From: Saprospiraceae bacterium
GTDB taxonomy: Bacteria; Bacteroidota; Bacteroidia; Chitinophagales; Saprospiraceae
Length of the DNA stretch: 10,033 bases
Direction: 5' to 3'
Assembly (NCBI GenBank): GCA_016715105.1
Contig: JADKBO010000019.1
Location: forward strand, 1 to 10,033
Position numbers and translations under genes: made by a program. The notes below the pieces were generated by a model. That model was not told the DNA's origin, searched no databases, and saw nothing but the letters and a program-made list of their open reading frames with translations. This document shows, piece after piece, positions 5,872-10,033 of this stretch. Within the stretch, counting starts at the first letter, position 1. Every line of letters starts with the position of its first letter.

Positions 5872-8538
5872 ATGAAGACATTCATCACCATCATATTGTT
5901 ATGCTTTATTGGTACTTTATTGTCCAGTCAAGCTGTGCCTGACACCATCATTCCAAAACGAGCGTACCAGACAGCAAGTCTTGGAGATGCTACCATCAAA
6001 GTAGATGGCATTATTGACGAGGAAGCGTGGAATTTGGTAGAGTGGCAAGGTGACTTTACTGTGAATAGACCAAATGAAGGAGCAAAGCCATCACAAGCCA
6101 GTCATTTTAAAATTATGTATGACGAACATTATATCTATGCAGCTTTGTTTTGTGAAGATACTGCACCAGATTCCATCATCAATAGAATGAGTAGGAGGGA
6201 TGGTTTTCCAGGTGATTGGATCACGTTGATGGTAGATAGTTACCACGACTTAAGGACGGCCTTTTCTTTTACTTTGTCTGCTTCAGGAGTCAGGAGTGAA
6301 GAGATGGCTTCAAACAATGGGAATAATTGGGATGAAAACTGGAATCCTATCTGGCACGCTAAAACTTCGATTACTGATAAAGGGTGGTATGGGGAAATGA
6401 AAATACCATTCAGCCAATTGCGATTTGGGAAAGAGCAAGCCAATATATGGGGCTTGCAAGTCATGCGGAACGTGTTCAGAAATCAAGAGCGATCAATTTG
6501 GCAGGTGATACCACAGAAATCTGGTGTGTGGGTCAGTGGTTTTGGTGAAATTCATGGGATTAAAGACATACAACCCAGGAGGCAAGTGGAGGTAGCTCCA
6601 TATGTGGTGGCAAAAGTTGATACTTATGAAGGTATTGAAAACAATCCATTTGCAACTGGACTGGATAAGAAAATTACTTTTGGCTTGGATGGTAAAATTG
6701 CAGTGACTTCCAATTTGATTTTGGACTATACCGTCAACCCTGATTTTGGGCAGGTTGAAGCGGATCCTTCTCGCGTGCGCATCGACGGATTCCAGAATTT
6801 TTTTGAAGAGCGTCGGCCATTCTTTATTGAAAGCAGAAATATATTCAACTATGAAATGACCAATTCTGCAGTGGGTTTGGACTTTGACAACGACCTTTTG
6901 TTTTACAGTCGTCGCATAGGAAGTAGCCCACATGGTAGGGTGAGCCTTGCTGATGGAGAGTATGCTCAGACTCCAATTTCTACGCCTATCCTTGCTGCTG
7001 CAAAATTGAGTGGTAAAACCAATTCAGGTTGGAGCATTGGTTTGCTAGAAAGCATCACTGATAATGTATATGGTGTCATTGACAACGATGGTAATCGGAG
7101 AAAGTCATTGATCGAGCCATTGACCAACTACAGCGTTGCGAGAATTCAAAAAGACATCAAAGGAGGCGAGAGTTATTTTGGTGGTATTGTGACTGCCGTA
7201 AATCGCAAAAGTGATTTGAATGGTTTGCTTCATACCAATGCCTATAGTGGTGGACTGGATTATTTTCATAGTTGGAAACAAAGAAAGTATTATGTTTCTG
7301 GTAACTTTCTACTAAGTAGTGTCTATGGAAGTAAGGCCAAAATTACCGAAACCCAAACTGCTTTTGAACACCTTTTTCAGAGAACCAATGCTTCGGAAAC
7401 GGAAGTCGATACCAACAGAACTTCTTTGACGGGTACCAGCGCGACTTTCAAAATTGGAAAGTCAGCGGGCAAGCCTGGAAAGTCTGGGGAAATATTTAAG
7501 TTTGAATCTGGCATTACCTATCGATCCCCGGAGTTTGAGACCAATGATATAGGTTTTATGCTTACCGCTAATGAAATCAATCATTTTACTTGGGCAGGAC
7601 TGCAATGGCCATCTCAAAAGGGAATATTCAGAAGTGCCAGGATCAATTACAACCACAATTTGAAGTTTGATTTTGGTGGTCAGCTCATCAACACTTGGTT
7701 CAATACCAATCTGCATGGGAACTTCAATAATAATTGGGAAACAGGAGTTGGATTTAATTATACTCCTTTGAATATTTCCAACAATGCTTTGCGTGGTGGT
7801 TCCTCTTTACGAAATGAGTATGGTTTATCCAATTGGTTTTATGTAGGAACGGATTCACGGAAGAAGATGAGGTTCTTTTTCAATGGTTTCGGTGGCTTAA
7901 ATGGTAAACGTTCTAGCCATTATTATGGTATGGATGCTTCAATAAGGTATCAGCCAATTAATGCCTTATCTACTTCGTTGGCTTTGGGATATAATTATAA
8001 TTACACCAGACAAGGGCAGTATGTAACTCAGATTTCATACAATGATGCAGTAAAAACGATTGTGAGTCAAGTTTCACAAAACACACTCAACCTCACATAT
8101 AGACTCAATTATAACATCACTCCAGATCTCACGCTTCAATATTATGCCCAACCCTATATTACCAGGCCATTGTACGACAACTTTGGTTACGTAGATAATC
8201 CTTTGAGTAAAGATTTTGATGCGCGTTTCCACACATTCAGTCCGCAAGAAATAAAAACTGAATCGGGCAGGTATTTGGTTGACGAAAATAGGGATGGCAC
8301 AGTAGATTATAGTTTCTCAAAACCTGACTTCAATTTTGTGCAATTCAGGAGCAATTTGGTAGCAAGATGGGAATACAAGGCAGGTTCTGAGTTGTTTTTG
8401 GTTTGGGCCCATGGCAACACTCCAGATGCACAAGGCGATATCGACTCTCCGCTCAATAAAAGTTTGTGGTCAAATATCTTAAATGGAGCTGGTAAGAATA
8501 GTTTTTTGATCAAGGCGACTTATCGGTGGTTGAGATAA
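5872..8538 (+). CDS. CBM9-like / DUF5916 outer-membrane protein
   Basis: An 888-residue exported protein of a family common in Bacteroidota. A signal peptide occupies about 1-20 (hydrophobic TIILLCFIGTLL, cleavage near SSQA). A CBM9-like domain runs about 38-230, opening with the typical IKVDGIIDEEAW (42-53). The DUF5916 region fills the rest, with hallmark motifs TVNPDFGQVEADP (287-299), FFEERRPFFIE (310-320) and LFYSRRIG (343-350). Many aromatic-rich alternating strands follow, and the C-terminus ends in TYRWLR, as in a beta-barrel whose last strand ends in aromatic residues. The length is normal for the family, and no frame breaks are seen. The role is not established; the CBM9-like part suggests glycan contact and the barrel-like part an outer-membrane location. 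AGGAG sits only 1 nt before the ATG, too close for normal Shine-Dalgarno pairing. It appears to be transcribed alone. Confidence 0.9.
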   Translation: MKTFITIILLCFIGTLLSSQAVPDTIIPKRAYQTASLGDATIKVDGIIDEEAWNLVEWQGDFTVNRPNEGAKPSQASHFKIMYDEHYIYAALFCEDTAPDSIINRMSRRDGFPGDWITLMVDSYHDLRTAFSFTLSASGVRSEEMASNNGNNWDENWNPIWHAKTSITDKGWYGEMKIPFSQLRFGKEQANIWGLQVMRNVFRNQERSIWQVIPQKSGVWVSGFGEIHGIKDIQPRRQVEVAPYVVAKVDTYEGIENNPFATGLDKKITFGLDGKIAVTSNLILDYTVNPDFGQVEADPSRVRIDGFQNFFEERRPFFIESRNIFNYEMTNSAVGLDFDNDLLFYSRRIGSSPHGRVSLADGEYAQTPISTPILAAAKLSGKTNSGWSIGLLESITDNVYGVIDNDGNRRKSLIEPLTNYSVARIQKDIKGGESYFGGIVTAVNRKSDLNGLLHTNAYSGGLDYFHSWKQRKYYVSGNFLLSSVYGSKAKITETQTAFEHLFQRTNASETEVDTNRTSLTGTSATFKIGKSAGKPGKSGEIFKFESGITYRSPEFETNDIGFMLTANEINHFTWAGLQWPSQKGIFRSARINYNHNLKFDFGGQLINTWFNTNLHGNFNNNWETGVGFNYTPLNISNNALRGGSSLRNEYGLSNWFYVGTDSRKKMRFFFNGFGGLNGKRSSHYYGMDASIRYQPINALSTSLALGYNYNYTRQGQYVTQISYNDAVKTIVSQVSQNTLNLTYRLNYNITPDLTLQYYAQPYITRPLYDNFGYVDNPLSKDFDARFHTFSPQEIKTESGRYLVDENRDGTVDYSFSKPDFNFVQFRSNLVARWEYKAGSELFLVWAHGNTPDAQGDIDSPLNKSLWSNILNGAGKNSFLIKATYRWLR

Positions 8539-8589
8539 AAACAGAAAAAACAGACAAGCTATAAATCAAAATTTCGTCGATATTCAACC

Positions 8590-8597
8590 CCATTCGG
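8590..8597. repeat. Left 8-bp target site duplication of the IS
   Basis: CCATTCGG immediately precedes the left inverted repeat and is repeated exactly after the right one (10026-10033). An 8-bp duplication is within the range known for IS4-family groups. Because the repeat edges share G/C bases, the true length could differ slightly. Confidence 0.7.
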
Positions 8598-8611
8598 GCA
8601 TTAGCGTCAAC
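8598..8611. repeat. Left terminal inverted repeat of the IS
   Basis: GCATTAGCGTCAAC matches the reverse complement of 10012-10025 at all 14 positions. The match can be extended outward by GG to 16 bp if the duplication is taken as shorter. Confidence 0.85.
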
Positions 8612-8699
8612 TTAAATATTTATATATTTTTATATCAAATACATAATAGGTTGTTTAACTTTGTATTATACCACTAATTCATCGTCAAACAACCTAGTT

Positions 8700-9972
8700 A
8701 TGCACAGTAAAATTATGAATTTTTTCGAAAATATTAATGTTGACCAAATTGCCTTTGATACAAAATTTTGTCACAGAGCATATCGAAAGGTTTCGCCAAA
8801 GCTTTTCTTACTTTCGTGTTTTATATGTTTCACAAAATCCAACTTCTCATTGAGACAATGGGCAATTTGCCTGAGTCAATTAGCTGGCAATATTGTATCT
8901 CATCAGAGTCTTGATAAAAAACTGCATTTTAATCGTAAAGACTTTGTTTCTGAATTGGTTAATAAACTATGCCTAGAACTTATCTAATGTAAGTGCTCAA
9001 ACCACTGGTATACTTAGTAGATTTAATAGAGTTTTAGTTCAAAGACAGCACTCTTGTTAACTTACAACAGAGTCACTATGGATACTCTTCTGGGATTTCC
9101 AATGGCATTTCGTTAAAGCTATGGGTAGAATTCAAGTAGTTTTGATCTTGTATCCAACGCTGTAATAAGATGGAAAAATGTACTTATACTTCCAACGATC
9201 GCTCATATGCCAAAGCGAAATTATTAAGCTATTAAACAAAGGTGATCTATTACTTAGGATTTAGGATACTTTGTCACTTCTGTTTTTTCAAGGATATACA
9301 TAACATGGGTGCTTTCTACATTTCAAAACTTTCAGTAGGGATATGCATTTTGATGAAAAAACGGAGAAGAAATTGATCTTGTTAAACTAATCAAAGCCAA
9401 GGAAAAGAAAGGAATATTTAAATTCGATATGAATGTTTTATTAAATAAAAAGGAGAAAATTCGGAGAAGAGTGTTTTGGATGTAAGGTTTCAGCCGAAAC
9501 AAGCAATAAAAAAAGACAACAGCAAATAAATTCCAGACACAAGATTTACAATTCAGATAAATCCAAGTTTCTAGCAAATTATATTATATACATCACAAAC
9601 ATAGCTGAAGAAGAAATATCAAGCATGGAGTTATTTGAAATCTATAAATCACGCTGGACCATAGAACTTATGTTTAAAGAGTGGAAGCAAAATTTTGATT
9701 TAAAATAAGTTAATGTATTGTAGTAAAACACCAAGCGAGCCTAGATCTCGAGATGCTACTAAATCTATTGCTACTTTATATTTTAATAATTACCGGACCT
9801 CGAATTTTCGCAGCTTAAGTTAAGAATACAAGAGAAATATGGTAAACATCTCAGTCCAATCAAATTTTCGAAATTTTGGAGAAACAACTACGAGCCAGAT
9901 ATGGACTTCAATCAAGGACCTTCATTTAGGCTACTAGCTCGCTTTGCTTGTTATGATAAAACGAACGGATAG
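8700..9972 (+). pseudogene. IS4-family transposase, broken by frameshifts and stops
   Basis: About 424 codons from ATG at 8700, the usual size for the family. The first 95 codons are open (FDTKFCHRAYRKVSPKLF, then SLRQWAICLSQL), matching the IS4 N-terminal region, and stop at 8985-8987. Pieces in other frames continue it: DSTLVNLQQSHYGYSS from 9044 (first catalytic Asp), DLGYFVTSVFSRIY from 9258 (second Asp), DLVKLIKAKEKKG near 9380, and NIAEEEISSMELFEIYKSRW leading to the YREK signature with catalytic Glu at 9664-9666. A last patch ends at 9970-9972 (FRLLARFACYDKTNG). At least five frame changes or stops separate these pieces, so the gene is dead. Family assignment is secure; the exact IS name is not known to me. 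Confidence 0.85.
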
Positions 9973-10011
9973 AAAATCTTCCGGTGAAGTATTAGACACA
10001 TTTATAATATT

Positions 10012-10025
10012 GTTGACGCTAATGC
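10012..10025. repeat. Right terminal inverted repeat of the IS
   Basis: GTTGACGCTAATGC is the exact reverse complement of the left end at 8598-8611. Inside this point the two ends share only AT-rich composition. Confidence 0.85.
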
Positions 10026-10033
10026 CCATTCGG
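10026..10033. repeat. Right 8-bp target site duplication of the IS
   Basis: CCATTCGG, identical to 8590-8597. It ends exactly at the window edge, so the DNA on the far side of the insertion cannot be seen. Confidence 0.7.

Larger units (their letters stand above)
8598..10025 (+). mobile_element. IS4-family insertion sequence, non-autonomous (about 1.43 kb)
   Basis: The element is bounded by a perfect 14-bp terminal inverted repeat, GCATTAGCGTCAAC at 8598-8611 and its reverse complement at 10012-10025, and flanked by CCATTCGG on both sides. Its length and single transposase gene on the + strand fit the IS4 family. The transposase remnant retains DST, DLGYF and the Y-x2-R-x3-E-x6-K signature but in different frames, so the copy cannot encode its own transposase. 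The ends look intact, so it could still be mobilised in trans by a related active copy. It inserted 59 bp after the DUF5916 gene and appears to have disrupted no gene within the window. Confidence 0.85.

Noticed and set aside
6493..6933. A 146-codon minus-strand reading frame inside the DUF5916 gene
   Set aside because: The opposite strand encodes the family's strongest motifs over the same bases, so this frame is a by-product.
9332..9577. An 81-codon minus-strand reading frame inside the insertion sequence
   Set aside because: It is antisense to the transposase remnant, with a low-complexity hydrophobic translation and no support.

Overview
The window looks like chromosomal DNA of a member of the Bacteroidota, most plausibly a Saprospiraceae-like lineage. 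The base composition is AT-rich and most starts lack a Shine-Dalgarno sequence. The gene families also point there: an ECF sigma factor with a one-TM anti-sigma factor, DUF4097 exported proteins, and a CBM9-like/DUF5916 outer-membrane protein. The lineage is inferred from families only; there is no rRNA or marker gene in the window.

Layout. (1) 1-1200: a predicted lipoprotein of the proline iminopeptidase-like alpha/beta-hydrolase family (105-1127, +). Short-period tandem arrays (periods 8, 7 and 7) sit directly before it, and a second copy of the period-8 motif lies just after it. (2) 1200-2350: AT-rich DNA without an intact gene. On the minus strand it holds the decayed remains of a short secreted protein (about 1551-2226). 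A signal-peptide-like start, several coding patches in different frames and a very clear IPTL-CTERM C-terminal segment can still be read. (3) 2354-5612: a compact + strand operon of ECF sigma factor, a membrane anti-sigma factor carrying HEAT-like repeats outside the membrane, and two tandem exported DUF4097 proteins built on 'NGD' repeats. The first two genes overlap by 20 bp and the last two are 1 bp apart. A possible ECF-type promoter lies just upstream and a hairpin-plus-T-tract lies after it. (4) 5872-8538: a monocistronic 888-residue protein with an N-terminal CBM9-like domain and a DUF5916 beta-barrel-like region. (5) 8590-10033: an IS4-family insertion sequence of about 1.43 kb with 14-bp perfect terminal inverted repeats and an 8-bp target duplication, whose transposase is broken by frameshifts and stops. 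D, D and E catalytic regions (DST, DLGYF, Y-R-E-K) can still be found in different frames.

How the parts work together. The sigma/anti-sigma pair very likely forms a cell-envelope signalling module whose output includes the two co-transcribed DUF4097 proteins. The HEAT-like domain would be the periplasmic sensory or partner-binding part. The hydrolase and the DUF5916 protein are also envelope or exported proteins, but nothing in the sequence ties them to the operon. The two pseudogenes show that the spacers on both sides of the conserved genes are places where DNA arrives and decays. I see no CRISPR array, tRNA, rRNA or recognised defence system. The most unusual gene arrangement is the sigma/HEAT anti-sigma/double DUF4097 operon.
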